Source of the DNA: Heliocidaris tuberculata
Taxonomy: Eukaryota > Echinodermata > Echinoidea > Camarodonta > Echinometridae
Reading direction: 5' to 3'
Length of the DNA: 64,000 bases
Assembly: GCA_025618425.1 (NCBI GenBank)
Contig: CM046850.1
Coordinates: forward strand, 30,588,544 to 30,652,543
Part shown: piece after piece, positions 1 through 11,475 of the stretch
Layout: each line of letters starts with the position of its first letter
Position numbering within the stretch: position 1 is the first letter of the stretch
Program-made: the position numbers and the translations under genes
Notes under the pieces: generated by a model
Seen by the model: only the letters and a program-made list of their open reading frames with translations
Told to the model about the DNA's origin: nothing
Database searches by the model: none

Positions 1-205
1 TCCTTGAACACTTACACACAGCCTCAATAGGTTGGTGACACTTTTGTAGCAGCTTAGGGCATGTGGTGGGAGATGACCTCTTTGGGGGGTGAACCTTCTT
101 CTTTGGATTGGTTGGACTTTGCTCTTTTCGGCGGACATATCGCAGCCTCTCCTCCAGGCACCCACTTGCTGGTTTCCCTTTCCTGCCCTTGATATACCAT
201 GCTTC
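1..205 (-). CDS. Possible internal exon, partial (runs off the left edge)
   Basis: The minus strand has a splice-acceptor-like TGCTGCAG just before position 205. A second possible acceptor (GGGCAG) precedes 182. One frame stays open to the window edge and encodes a charged, basic stretch including LEERLRYVRRKEQ and then PKKKVHPPKRSS, resembling a nuclear-localisation-type linker. A second frame is open for much of the stretch before a stop. It lies downstream of the candidate first exon at 1484-1421 on the same strand, so it could belong to that gene, but the phase of that exon (1 nt left over) joins to the frame that ends in a stop, so an unseen exon or another acceptor would be needed. I recognise no domain. 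Confidence 0.3.
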
Positions 206-1420
206 CTGCAGCATAAAATATTTAAATGGGAATACAAAATAAATAAATATATATTTTTTTCATTATTTTGTCCTTATTCCATGGTTAAATTTTTAAGTTA
301 ATTGCATCCCATCACCATTCGCCCCCTTTACCAACTTTGTAATATGCCTTGAGTTCAAACACGATATTTGACGGCCTGTATTTTAACAAGTGAATTAGTA
401 AATTATGCGATGCGTAATATATGTCCCCGCCTGAAGTGTAGATCTGTGGAATGGCGTTAATTTTTGTAATTTCTGATAGATCCTTCTAGATAAATACGAG
501 AAATGAATTATTAAATTAATATTTTGTAATCATATTGCATTTTTCGTTGATTTTGAATACATTTGCATAATTAAAGAATTTCACAATTCTGTGTAGAAGT
601 TTGGAAGCCCCCATCAAGCCCTGTCAGATAAAACAAACATAATCAAAATCCGCTGCGAAATAGAGAAGTAGTATTTTTCACTGATTCTGAATAAATTTGC
701 ATAAATTTGCATAATCAAATAAATGAATTTCAAAGTTCTGTGTAGAAGTTTTGAAGCCCCCACCAAGCCCTATCAGATAAAACAATCAGAATCAAAATCG
801 GCCAAGAAATGACAGAGAAGAAGCAAATTTTAACATTTCGAGCACACACGGATGGATGGACAGACATACATACACACGCACACACGTACGGAGCCCGTTT
901 CATAGTCCCCTCGCGAACTTGAGAAATTGTTAACTGTTCAGAACTAACGAGTAACGTTAATAGTGAAAAAATAATACTATCGACGTTAGAATGAGAAAAG
1001 AATTCCTATTTTGTGAAAGCTGAATATCATTTTGCAAAAATACAAGTGTGCAATCCCACAACAGAAAAATACTGTACACTTACGATTCTAAAGGAAATGA
1101 AAGGTCTAAATCAATCTGAAACATTTCTCCATGATTGCCTATTCCCTTGCTGGTACTGCAGTCGACAGTGTAACGATGCAGGGACCGGGTACCTAAACGG
1201 GTGAGTACCGGTATGTACGCGCATGTCGTCAGGCGCAGCGCTGCATGCAGCAGCATGAGTACGTACTGCACTCGCAGGGAATTGGCAACCAGGGAGAATA
1301 GCGGGCAAGTTTTGGCGACTTTACTACATTATTCAAAATATTTGGGGGATTGTTACTGCTTCAGATGTATTATAAAAAGTTCATCATTAGAATGGTATAG
1401 TAAATATTCGTTTGGCTTAC
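206..1420. other. AT-rich intronic or intergenic DNA with a local duplication
   Basis: No convincing exon is seen. The stretch 540-655 recurs imperfectly at 674-800 in the same orientation (shared TGTGTAGAAGTTTTGAAGCC, AAGCCCTRTCAGATAAAACA), giving a tandem duplication with a period of about 134 bp. A short CA-rich run follows near 866-890. A possible tiny exon near 1162-1086 on the minus strand was considered and rejected. Confidence 0.5.
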
Positions 1421-1484
1421 CTTCAAACACCTTTATGAGGTCTTCGAACCCCCAGTTTCGTAGCCTCTCTGCCACTGCTTCCAT
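1421..1484 (-). CDS. Candidate first coding exon, SAM-like N-terminus
   Basis: On the minus strand an ATG is followed by 21 codons, MEAVAERLRNWGFEDLIKVF then E plus one nucleotide, ending at a strong donor (GAAG|GTAAGC). The pattern of a short acidic start, a hydrophobic position, WGF and a following helix with VFE resembles the opening of SAM-domain proteins, in which the rest of the domain would lie on the next exon. About 55 bp upstream is an inverted CCAAT box in a locally GC-richer segment, consistent with a promoter. The remainder of the gene would lie to the left; a possible downstream exon is at 205-1, but I could not find the exon completing the domain. It could also be a chance ORF; the donor, ATG context and promoter-like upstream sequence are the supports. 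Confidence 0.45.
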
Positions 1485-1504
1485 GATGAAAGTAGAAATA
1501 TGCA

Positions 1505-1570
1505 AACGTAAACTGCGACGCGTGGTTCTCGTTTTCTATTGGCTCATTTCATGTCACATGATTAAAAGTT
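1505..1570 (-). promoter_or_regulatory. Putative promoter with CCAAT box
   Basis: On the minus strand AGCCAATAGAAAACGAG (CCAAT at 1542-1538) is followed by a CpG-containing stretch (CCACGCGTCGC) and then the candidate start codon at 1484. No TATA box is obvious. The assignment rests on this arrangement alone. Confidence 0.35.
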
Positions 1571-1608
1571 TTAACCAACCGTCGAACGGCGGGAATACTA
1601 TATTTTAA

Positions 1609-1755
1609 TTAACCAAGTACAGCAAACCACGGCACTTTACCCAAATGTTGGTTATTTTTTTAACCAACCAATTGAAACTGGCTTTAACGAACCATATTAT
1701 CACCAAACCACGGCACTTTACCCAACAGTTGGTTATTTTTTTTAACCAACCAGTT
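1609..1755. repeat. Duplicated palindromic repeat (AACCAAC / GTTGGTT)
   Basis: Two units share AAACCACGGCACTTTACCCA followed by GTTGGTTATTTTTTTAACCAACC, which is itself an inverted repeat around an A/T run. The units are about 75 bp apart. Probably a small MITE or MITE tandem; no target duplication was identified. Confidence 0.6.
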
Positions 1756-1789
1756 TTAATACGTAAAAATTTTACCAGTGTTTTTAGAG

Positions 1790-2003
1790 TGTACTTGCTT
1801 GATAACATTTGTCTTCTTAAATCTAGTGAGAGTTCTCCCATTTCCACTTGCAGTGAAGCTAATGATGTTAAAGGTAGACCACCAGCGCATATCCTAAGTG
1901 CTTGATATTGCACCGAGTCTAGCATCTTCTTTGTAGTTTCGGCTGCACTATCATGCTTGGCATCCATAAACAAAGAGGGATCTGATAATTGCCCTGTATA
2001 CAA
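1790..2003 (-). pseudogene. LINE reverse-transcriptase C-terminal fragment
   Basis: The minus strand encodes KKMLDSVQYQALRICAGG, then SLASLQVEMGELSLDLRRQM and LSSKY. The LDSVQ-QALRI-G and S-LQVE-GE-L-LRR pattern is characteristic of the region after the polymerase domain in non-LTR retrotransposon ORFs. A nearby RSLFVYGCQA-like segment is visible only in another frame, so the fragment is frameshifted. It is about 60 codons long, has no active-site motif and is a dead relic. The clade cannot be assigned with confidence. Confidence 0.65.
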
Positions 2004-2136
2004 TTAATAAGGATTTTGACGAACTCCCCCATTTCGTTCCTGTCAAACTTCGTATATATTTAATTTTCGTTTACTTCTTGTAACTACATTTTCTATATCA
2101 TGTGTATATGGGGATGCCAAATCATTTTGCTATCCA

Positions 2137-2393
2137 ATGTCACACCTTTCCGGGCAAGCCTTGCGTGTGACTTGCGGGAACAATTTTTGCTACCCGGAGG
2201 CCTCCGCAGATGGCCCTCACCTGACAGTACCTAGCACGTATCTCGCCCGTAGTTGCCCGGAGGTGCGCACGCAAGTCCGATTTACCCGCAGCCAAGTTTT
2301 GAGCATTGCCCGCAGAGGTCCACGTAGAACACCAGTAGGAGGCCCGTAGCGGGAGGGGGAGGGGGAGGGGGAGGGGGAGGGGGAGGAGAGGGG

Positions 2394-2435
<42 letters not shown>
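2137..2435. repeat. GC-rich island followed by purine microsatellite
   Basis: Positions 2137-2345 are GC-rich with recurring TTGCCCG / CTACCCG words and no convincing ORF. They are followed by (GGGGGA)n at about 2350-2385 and (GA)n at about 2397-2434. The purine tract would be a polypyrimidine run on the other strand. Confidence 0.6.
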
Positions 2436-2438
<3 letters not shown>

Positions 2439-4121
2439 GAAGGAAAATAAAAATCTTCCACAAATTACAGAAAGGCTCGTTAAAATAAGATGTTATATTC
2501 ATTATTACCTGCTTCTGACGTGAACATGATTTTAGAAAGAAATTTATAATGAAAAAAAGAGTAGTCAATTAAGCGATCGAGGTGGGGGGGGGGGACAAAG
2601 AGTTTTAAAGGGAGAAATGTACTATGGAATAGAAAAGAAGGACATTGGCCATCAAGGTGTGTGTGTCTCTCTCTCACTTCCCTGGTCTATATAAGGACAA
2701 AGATTTATCCATAGCTGGCATAGACCTACCTCCATTCATTTCAGGAACATGTAAGTATAAATAGGTCTATAACTTTCAATGCCCCCTCCAAATTACGCTG
2801 GCCAGTGCTTCCTTTTAAGTATGTTGAACTTTTATTAAAAGTGAGTCTGAGGCCAAGCCTGATTGTGATAATTAATTAAGAAGCGAAGCGAAGCGAACGA
2901 GCAGAAACATCCGGTAGATAAATTTTTTTTTAATTCTCCTCTTTTTTTTTTCTTTGGCGTGGAACTTTTTGGGGCTGCAGTACACCAGTGCCCCCACCCA
3001 TTCCGCTTTAGAGGCCTATGAACATGTAAGCTGCTGCAATGACATATATAATTATGTGAGACTGACCGAGTTTACCCCTAAGGCTAAGCATGACAATAAT
3101 TACGAACGTGATGTTAAAATAGGTCGATCAAAATTTATATATATATATATATACACCTAAAGCGAGTGCACTTTTATCGTTACATTCGTTACACTCGTAA
3201 TGAAAATGGGAGAAAATAATGGGTCAGAGAGGAAGAAAAGACGTCGGTGTTTACACAATCCGTCGCTTCGATGTATTCCACTCTCTTTATTAGCTGTCCG
3301 CTAAATAGATGTCCCATTAATTTATTTAATACGTTTTATTTAAAGGTACATTTTGGGCATTGCCAGTTTTCAAAAAGTTCCCTTTCGTCATCATAAAGAT
3401 CCTTTGATAAGCCTGCACATACATGAAGCCATTTACTGCACACTGTGCACAACAAGGCTTTTTGGTTATTTCACTGGTTTCTTATAACATACACACGGGT
3501 AAATATTATGGGCATGGATAGCCGCTAACAGACTGAGGTATGGCATAAAACAGTACAATAGTTACATATTAATATACTTCCAGCAAAAGGAAGACTCACC
3601 AATATTAAATTGATAAAAAGGAGTATAAAGTAAAGCAATATACCAACGACCTTGAAATAATGGATGTAAAGGTCATTTAGTAAATTATATGAATTCCTCA
3701 AAAGACGTTGAACGGGAATTTTATTATTTAAAATTACAAAATAGTCACAAGACAACTATAGAAAAGACAAAAGATAACAGGCAGTAAGGCAAAATTAGAT
3801 AAAGCATGGCTGCACCTAATAATTGTATCATTTTATTTGAGGAGTGATTTTGTTACATTGATTTACTCATCTATCGGTAAAGTTGGCAAACATCTTTCGA
3901 GGACGTTATGGAATAAAATTGTCTTGTGGAGTTCAGTGGAACTGCAGTGTGACAGTTATTGATTATCCTTGCATATGGATTTCATAATTCTATAATGCTG
4001 TTTTTTAAGATGCTTAGTCAATATGTTTCGTTTGTTACTTGTTTTATCGTACGAGGTAAAATCCTATACAATTATTTTGCAAACTTTTAATCTGCACAAA
4101 CATGAAAGATAGAGTTAGATT
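2436..4121. other. No gene recognised
   Basis: AT-rich DNA with short homopolymers, a GAAGC iteration near 2880-2897 and a (TA)n run near 3136-3152. Open frames here are short and lack protein-like composition. Confidence 0.5.
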
Positions 4122-4262
4122 TGTTATTATCATCATAATCATTACCATTATCATTATTATTGTCATTATTATCACCATTATCATCATCAACAAAATATTT
4201 ATCATCTTCATTATTATCATCATTATCATCATCTTCATCATCATCAACATCATCATCATCAT
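4122..4262. repeat. Degenerate (ATT/ATC)n trinucleotide repeat
   Basis: A run of ATT, ATC and ACC triplets interrupted by small variants. Both strands show spurious open frames of poly-Ile or poly-Met, which should not be called as genes. Confidence 0.85.
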
Positions 4263-4515
4263 CTGCGGCTGCCGAGATGGAATTGACTCAGATGCGGTCT
4301 CACTTTGAAAATTCATGATAAAGATATGTCCATAAAGGTTACGGGAAGCTTATATACTAGTATTGTTTGGGTATTGACAATATCATTTTTCCCCCATATC
4401 CCCCGCCCCCTGAGGGATTCTGGGAACCCCCCTTTTATCCTAGATAATCCTAGATGCGCCCCTTGCAGCATGCAGCTTTGCATATTCATACCAACTTTTT
4501 TGTTTTTTGTTTCAG

Positions 4516-4663
4516 CCCAGGGCTCTACTTCGGCAGCTCCACAACGACACGAATACAAAGATGAAGTGTACTTCTGCGCGATTTCAAAGGCCGGCGCCTT
4601 ATTCAGAAATCCTGGATTATCATTATTCAGTTATGCACCAACGGAGCATTCCATGATACACAG
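4516..4663 (+). CDS. Putative orphan internal exon, unknown protein
   Basis: A polypyrimidine tract ending TTTTTTGTTTCAG precedes position 4516, and the segment ends CACAG|GTGGGA, a good donor. Only one of the three frames is open through the 148-nt segment. It reads QGSTSAAPQRHEYKDEVYFC and then AISKAGALFRNPGLSLFSYA, with mixed, protein-like composition. The exon starts after one nucleotide of a codon and ends after two. I do not recognise the family. It lies downstream of the 3' end of the minus-strand GPCR, on the opposite strand, so it would belong to a different gene whose other exons I could not find in the window. A chance open segment inside a repeat remains possible. Confidence 0.4.
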
Positions 4664-5215
4664 GTGGGAAGCATTCTTTTCATAATGGACAACTATATAT
4701 GAACCACCTCCATTACTTCGGGAGTGATTATTCTAAAATGAACAATGTGGAGTTTCAGTGTTTAAAAGAGGATAGTTGACACCCCCCCCCCCCCCCCTGT
4801 TTTAAAGATACAGTTGCGTTCTTATCTGGCATGTCTGGTCGTGCGATTACATTGTGAAAGAAAATGTCTGTCAGCAGTTGGGGAAGGTTGATTTATAACG
4901 TAAGAATTGGTATATACTGTGAGGTTTTGGAATCATAAAAATGATAAGAAATTGTCTCAAACTCAAACTGAGAGTAACCTGTATACTGCCCGCAGAAATG
5001 TGTATATATAGGACTAATTACACATGTGGTATGAAAGTATGGTGCAAACTTTTCAGCTCTTTTTCACCATATTTCGAATCTGAGGGCATTTGAAGTGAAA
5101 TCCCTTTCAGTTGACGTTTCTTCTATATTAATTTATTCTTCCGCACTGACATAAAAAATGGAAAGCTCACAAATTATTGTCACCTTTACCAGAACACAAC
5201 TCTCTTTAAGAAATA

Positions 5216-5218
<3 letters not shown>

Positions 5219-5252
<34 letters not shown>
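5219..5252. repeat. (TA)n microsatellite
   Basis: A pure TA dinucleotide run of about 16 units. Confidence 0.9.
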
Positions 5253-5255
<3 letters not shown>

Positions 5256-5481
5256 GACATGCAGACATTGGCTCATTCAATTAAAAGTGTAAATTTTTAA
5301 TTTAAGTTTAGAACTACAGTACATCAATGTGTACAATTCCGCAACAAGACAATATACCTGTTTACCACTTCAATGCATACTTCTTGAACAAAAGTTGCTC
5401 TTGATAGATGGGGTCTCAAAATTTTACTAGATACTTGCCTGTCATACTAGGTGTTTAAAAAAAAAGTGGGCACTTTTGATC

Positions 5482-6026
5482 GTTAATAACTCAAAAATTG
5501 TACCTCGCATCAGACTGAGGTTTTTCATTGTAAAAGTTGAAGGATTTAAATTGTATTGGGAGAAAGTTTCATTGCATTTATTTTATTACTTTTCTTAAAA
5601 TATTGCTCTTAATATTTAATTAGATTTTTACTTTTTGAAACTTCAAGGCCATAAAATCTATGTTTATCAGTAATTAATTCAGAACACAACAATTGTCATT
5701 GTGTGTTGCAGATGTCATTTCTGCCAACCTTTTTATGCTGTCCAGTGTCATTAATAATTCATGACTCTATAGGTTAAAAAGGTGTTCTGCAATTTTAGCT
5801 GCAATGCACAATGGCAATTGTTGTGTTCTGAATTCATTAATACATATAATTTTAGTGACCTTGCTTACTCAAAAAGTGAAAAATCTAATCAAATATTCAG
5901 AGCAATATTTAAATAAAAATATTCAGATAAATGTCATGAAATCCGCTCCCAATAAATTTTACATCCTTCAATATTACAATTTGAAAACCTTAGTCCGATA
6001 CGAGGTCCAAGTTCTGAGTTACTAAC
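5482..6026. mobile_element. Foldback element, ~230-bp imperfect arms
   Basis: The left arm (about 5482-5710) reappears inverted at about 5805-6026. Matching words include ACCTCGCATCAGACTGAGGTTT against its inverted partner AACCTTAGTCCGATACGAGGT, and TTCAGAACACAACAATTGYC near the loop. The arms are diverged, with about a 95-bp spacer and no ORF. This is a non-autonomous foldback MITE; no clear target duplication was found. Confidence 0.7.
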
Positions 6027-6027
6027 C

Positions 6028-6175
6028 ATTCAATTTCAATTTTCAATTTAAAGACATTTATTTCCAACTTTTCAATATATAAATTAATAAATGAGCAAAA
6101 TAATGTACATATATTTTGAACAAAAAATATGACAAAATATACACTAATGTGATACATGTGTACATGCATGCAAAG
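6028..6175 (-). mobile_element. LINE 3'-end stub (same family as 8865-9340)
   Basis: ACATTTATTTCCAACTTTTC and the following sequence recur at 8893 and, with an insertion, at 48466. By comparison with those copies this is the 3' untranslated end of a minus-strand LINE, here without coding sequence. Confidence 0.6.
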
Positions 6176-6879
6176 TTGATTCCATCCATAGAGATACCAT
6201 TTTACATAACAGGTATAATAAGGGTTCTGGAGAGAAACGTGCATAAATTGAAATACATTCATAAACGGGTCTATATATATACAGACTTATCATTATCGCC
6301 ATGTGCAGTCATGTCTTAAATATCTTCAAAATGCAGAATGCCTGCAGCCAACTAAATAAAATGGCATGAAGGATTGTCGTAATTGTGTTGTTTCTGTACT
6401 GACTTAAAGTAATTTCAAGTCTTTTAGCTTTGATTTAGAAATGTACAGCCTAGAATATTAATAGGAAAACATTTATTTCATCAGCCTCAAAATCATAATA
6501 CAGTGGAACATGTGCGTATAAAGATCGCTTAATGGAAAGTGAAAACCCGGTCTTTTATCGACCCCAAAATCTATATTGAAAATCTAGGGCACATGGCATT
6601 ATCTTGACCAAATAAAACAAAAGAAAATTTTCAAGTCCAATCCATATGTTACCAAGGACATGTATTATTGATTGTGCTGTGGAATTGTGAACATAAATTA
6701 ACATAAAAATACAATTTTTATGATATTTTGTCTGATCCAAGCTCTATAAGAGGGCTATCAGCTTGATACAGGCCCTTTTGCATAAAACTTAGAATAGGTG
6801 GGTACTAGTAACCTATGGGACGAAATATATTGAACGTGTCTTAATATGGCGCAGTGAAAAAATCTTTCAAAATAACGTA
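6176..6879. other. No gene recognised
   Basis: AT-rich unique-looking DNA; the open frames are short and unconvincing. Confidence 0.5.
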
Positions 6880-7085
6880 TTCTGTCTATTACCCCCGGAC
6901 AACTACATACAAGGAGAATTACAATCCTATGATGACTACCCCATGGATAATTACCCCCGAACAACTATCTGAAAGGACAACTATCTCCATGGAAACTGCG
7001 ATTTTAAGAACTTGATTCTTGGACAACTACTCCCTAGACAATTTTCTCAAGGGTGAGTTGCCGGGGGGGGGGGTGTCCAGGGGTA
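6880..7085. repeat. Dispersed GGACAACTA / TAGTTGTCC repeat, copy 1
   Basis: Multiple short words of the form GGACAACTAYCCC occur in both orientations, ending in a long G run (GCCGGGGGGG...TGTCC). A related copy is at 12540-12740. The pattern suggests a degenerate palindromic MITE. Confidence 0.5.
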
Positions 7086-7107
7086 GTTTTCCAGGAATAC
7101 AATAACA

Positions 7108-7234
7108 GGGCCCTGTTTCATAAAACTTATTATCAATAAAAATTGGTCTCAGCCAATCAAATGCTCTGATTTCAGTAGCTTACAACAGTCATTGTGACTT
7201 GGTATTGATAAAAAGTTTTATGAAACAGGACCCA
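7108..7234. mobile_element. Short palindromic MITE (CCCTGTTTCATAAAACTT ends)
   Basis: The segment begins GGGCCCTGTTTCATAAAACT and ends AGTTTTATGAAACAGGACCC, with TTATCAATAAAAA / TTGATAAAAAG just inside. It is a non-coding miniature element of about 127 bp. A diverged relative is at 56041-56185. Confidence 0.75.
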
Positions 7235-7240
7235 GGTCAC

Positions 7241-8041
7241 TTAACCCACTGTACTGGGCTATTTCAAGGTCCTCTCTGATTGGGGGGGGGGGGCCTCAGC
7301 CCCCCTCCCCCTCCCCCCCCCCCCCCCGATCTCGGCCGCGACATGACCGGTCACCGCGCAATTTTGAATGGATCTCGAGAATCGCGTAAAGAACACAAAT
7401 TCATTGGCATTTTCATGTAAATCTATATTTTGTTCATCTAATATTATAATTTATGTAAATTATATGCATATATATATTTCGATTGATAATCAAGTAAAAA
7501 TCAAGTAAAGAAAGGGATTGAAGATAAAATCTTAATGCAAAAAGTTCTCTCTAAACCTAAAAATCATCATTACAAGAGAAATTATTAAAAAGTGATTTAA
7601 ATTCTTATGTATTGTATTGTTTTACGAATTTATTACGTATATCTTTGTTTTTCACCTTTAACTTCTTTTTGTTTTTTTAAGTCTGCGGTTGCAGAGTACC
7701 ATATGGATCAATATTCAGTTGGAATAAATGATAATTATAGCTAAAAGAAGAAATAATACGTGATATAGGAGAAACATGATGAAATGCAGTTTCCCATTCA
7801 TTTTGTACACAAAACTCAGAAATTCTCCGTTTTCGGGCCGACATGAGATCATGAAAGGTCACGTGACTCGGTAACGGGATGACCGATTTTTCTAAACTTG
7901 GTGTCAAAAGATGAACAAGACCGGAAAGAAAAAAGTCAGAAAGTTGATTGGCGTGAATTGCAGCGTTTCAAAATGCGCGGCAAAATTTGTCTAGGGGAGC
8001 CTCCCAGGCCCCCCCCCCTCCCCCAGTACAGTAAGGGTTAA
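7241..8041. mobile_element. TTAA-flanked (piggyBac-like) non-autonomous element
   Basis: TTAA at 7241-7244 and 8038-8041 bracket terminal inverted repeats CCCACTGTACTGGG and (inverted) CCCTTACTGTACTGGGG. The TTAA duplication plus CCC-start ends match the piggyBac pattern. The interior has C-rich and G-rich homopolymers and no transposase. Confidence 0.7.
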
Positions 8042-8091
8042 AAGGACCATTAAAGCTAATAGACACATAACAATCTAAATACTCTGGCAAG

Positions 8092-8315
8092 CAGTGGCGT
8101 AATATGGGATCATGAATTGAAGGGGCTGTGATTTCATGAGGTGGGGGCGGTATCCGGAATTTATTAGGTTGATGAATTGTGAGATAATAACAAGGTCGAA
8201 GAATGAGGGGGTCATGGGAGGGGACAATCCTTTTTACATTGCCTATACCATCTCCTTTTTGTTTTTCGATGGGGGGGGGGGGGCTGCTCCCTGTGCCCCG
8301 GTAGCTACGCCACTG
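8092..8315. mobile_element. hAT-type MITE, CAGTGGCG termini
   Basis: Starts CAGTGGCGTAATATGGG and ends GTAGCTACGCCACTG. Flanks TCTGGCAA(G) and TCTAGCAA differ by one base and are offset by one, so the 8-bp duplication is decayed. A G run lies inside. Confidence 0.65.
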
Positions 8316-8864
8316 TCTAGCAATATGAATAAAAATCCAGGTGTTTTTGAACTGGTCCAAAGTTGCAGCTATTTTCAGGATCTATGGTAGGTAGCTGGTT
8401 CCACAACTTTGCATCAACCGAGGGGAATTTCTCCAGCCCGTTTCGTGAAGAGGGAGACAGAAGATGATGAGCGACTACTCTGCAATTTTTCATGTTTTTA
8501 AAGAAAATACAAGTATCTATATTCTATACATATATACAACAAATGTACATTCACTGAGTTGTCTGGCGGACGAAATAAATTTTGTTCTTTTTACACAGTT
8601 CTATAATCATGATAATAATAATACGGTACACTCTATCGATTTTGAAGTATCATCGACTTTATACTAAAACATGTACATCGAAATATTTATCTAATCTTTA
8701 CAAACACTTTGAGTAGATCTATAATATACTTCGATGATCTCAATACATATTAATGAAATAAAAGTAGCCTGCACAATCTTTTAAAAGTAATTTCTACTGA
8801 AAGGGATGGAGTGAATGGTACTTAAATATTTCAAGGCAACTTCTTGACTTCATTCTATTCATTT

Positions 8865-9340
8865 CAATTCAATTCAATTCAATTCAATTCAATGACATTT
8901 ATTTCCAACTTTTCAATATAAGTGTACAAATGAACAAAATAAAGTACATATATTTTCAACACAATTATGAAAAAATATACATTCATTTGGTACATACATA
9001 GTTGGAGGACACATCTCTAAAAGGAAAAGCTTGGGGCGAGGGTGCCCTTAGTACATAATACGTAATAATACATAATAAATATATAAAGGAAATAACTACA
9101 TACAAATTTTTTTTTTTAATGTAACATTCCTAGACCGCTGAGCTTGATTGGAGGGAAAAAAAGAAAGAATGAAAGAAAAAAAAAGAGGGGGTAAGAGGAA
9201 AAAAAGGGGGGGGGGGAATGGAGGTGCAATATAAAAGAAGTACGGAAATATTCACGAAGAAACAGAAAGAACAAAGGGAGAAAATAGACCCAATGGAGTT
9301 AAGAGGGCGATCTTTTGAAATATATGAATGCACTTAGTTT
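8865..9340 (-). mobile_element. LINE 3' end with (TTGAA)n tail
   Basis: Read on the minus strand, a G/C-variable 3' untranslated region ends in ATTGAATTGAATTGAA. The same 3' region occurs at 49.5-49.8 kb, where it follows a LINE C-terminal reading frame. This fixes the orientation. The coding part is missing here. Confidence 0.7.
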
Positions 9341-9649
9341 TTAAAGCGAATACAAGTACAACAAAACTGACTAAGTGACAATCATCTTAGGAATTGCAGT
9401 ATTATATCATTCACCCTCTTTCGCGATGTTAACATTATGTAAATTACGAGCTCTGGAGCATTAGCTTCATGGAGTTCCCTTTTGAGGGGGGCGAATGGAA
9501 AAAAAGGATGAAAAATTATGGAAAGAGAGAGAAAGAAAGGATGAGGGAGAATGAAACGTGAAAAGAAGATACGACCCTTCCCACACCCTCTTTTTACCCA
9601 ATATGGTTTTGTTTTCGCGTATTTCATCCACTTGAAAAGGATGATAATA
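9341..9649. other. No gene recognised
   Basis: Purine-rich DNA between a LINE stub and a long microsatellite; I see nothing functional. Confidence 0.5.
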
Positions 9650-9995
<346 letters not shown>

Positions 9996-10199
9996 ATACA
10001 TAGCAAAGTGATTATTAAAATATATCTTAGGAAGGATAAATAAGAATTTACAGAATGTATGGAAAGTGAAAAGATGTGACTTACTATAACAGATAAATAA
10101 ATAAAACAATACAGAACCTAATGCCCCCCCCCCCCCCTCAATGGCTGTACCAACACTGCATGTTAACATCGGGGTGTAGGCGAATAGCATCTGTCACTT
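9996..10199 (-). other. Probable 3' UTR and flank of the GPCR gene
   Basis: AT-rich sequence with a C run near 10124-10138 directly after the GPCR stop codon. I see no canonical AATAAA on the minus strand in this stretch. Confidence 0.4.
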
Positions 10200-10559
10200 T
10201 TAGATATTTGATGCCGTGCTAGCGTTGGAGTTTGACATGATTTTCCTTTGTTGCTGATCTTTTTTATCCAAATCACGTCGCAACCCACAGGTGAAGAGCG
10301 TGGTCAGAAGTCTTGCGTAGGCCTGACGAAAATTCTTATTGGTCGCCCCGTAGATGATGCTGTTGATGCAGCTATTCATATGAGCCATGATTACGGCGAT
10401 AACATGGGGTGTCCTCGACCACGTAGCGTATCGATCGAAGACCACGATGGTGGCATACGGTGTCCACATGATGAGGAATACGATGACGATGGTCAGGACA
10501 CTACGGAGGAGACGGAGGTCGTTGTTACGGATTGCCCTGTTCGTGCTCGACGACTTGGT
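10200..10559 (-). CDS. GPCR exon 3: TM6, TM7, C-terminal tail
   Basis: The acceptor is CCTTACAG|ACC at 10560/10559, and the exon starts in phase 0, matching exon 2. It encodes 119 residues plus stop TAA: loop 3 (RNNDLRLLRS), TM6 with MWTPY, TM7 with MNSCINSIIYG, then NKNFRQAYARLL (helix 8) and a short Ser/Asn-rich tail. The open frame extends upstream only to the acceptor, which supports the splice site. The reverse strand carries spurious open frames. Confidence 0.88.
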   Translation of the reverse strand, partial: TKSSSTNRAIRNNDLRLLRSVLTIVIVFLIMWTPYATIVVFDRYATWSRTPHVIAVIMAHMNSCINSIIYGATNKNFRQAYARLLTTLFTCGLRRDLDKKDQQQRKIMSNSNASTASNI

Positions 10560-11434
10560 CTGTAAGGATGATCAAAAAACATAATGATGATATGTTTACT
10601 TTACACATATCGCATCAGAGTATGATTATTACTCCTTGTCTCCGGAGTTAATTAACGCAAGATGCACCGTCTCCTTAACCCGTTCACATCTAAGATTCAA
10701 CATTCAAGACGTATGCATGCAGGGTAGGCAATTTCTGCAATCATCAAAGGGGGTCGGGCTAACTCGGCACTAGGGTGGCACTGCGCGGTGACTATGTTTC
10801 AAGAGTTGAAGCCCACGCTACGCACCGTACCATTTTTTAGCCTTAAATTTCATGTTTTGTATAATTTTACTTCTTGAAATTTTTCTACATTACTTCTTTG
10901 CTAATCATTTTACACACTGATATCAAATAATTTTGAATTTAAGTGTTCTGAAATGTGTAATTAATGCGAAATTCAACACAAGTGTTTGCGATCAATTTAA
11001 CTCTCTGGGCTCACTCAGCCGCGATTTTCCGCCAAGGCCGAGTTCGCCCTAGTGCCGAGTTAGCCCGGATCCCATCGAAGGTACAAATTCTCTCATGGGT
11101 AAGAATCGGAAATGTTCATTAATAGCATTAAAAAGAATGTTTATTAACTTTATTCCATGATTGGCATTCGAACTATACCCTACTCTACGTGACGGAATTG
11201 ACAAAAGATGATATAGCGGCGTTAATGGCTAAAAGGCTTATACTTGGATCAGGGGCGGATCCAGGATTTCATATAAGGGGGGGGGGGGCACACAAATGCA
11301 GGATTGTCAACTTTGGGAAACTGCTTGGAGGGAGACCCATATTTTTTTGGTCTCTCGCCAGCCCTCCAAAAGTCGCTCAGTGGGGGGAGGGGGGGGGATT
11401 ATGGGGTCCAGTTCCCCTCCATAATTCTCTGACA

Positions 11435-11475
<41 letters not shown>

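Noticed and set aside
1086..1162. Minus-strand segment with a CTGCAG acceptor-like start and GTAAGT donor, considered as exon 2 of the gene starting at 1484
   Set aside because: Joining it to the first exon in phase gives an early stop, and no other frame looks domain-like.
4305..4685. Single 126-codon plus-strand gene
   Set aside because: Only the central part has protein-like composition, and it is bounded by clear splice signals; the rest is read-through of non-coding sequence.
10248..10584. Plus-strand frames of 105 and 65 codons
   Set aside because: They are antisense to GPCR exon 3, whose minus-strand frame has TM6 and TM7 motifs.
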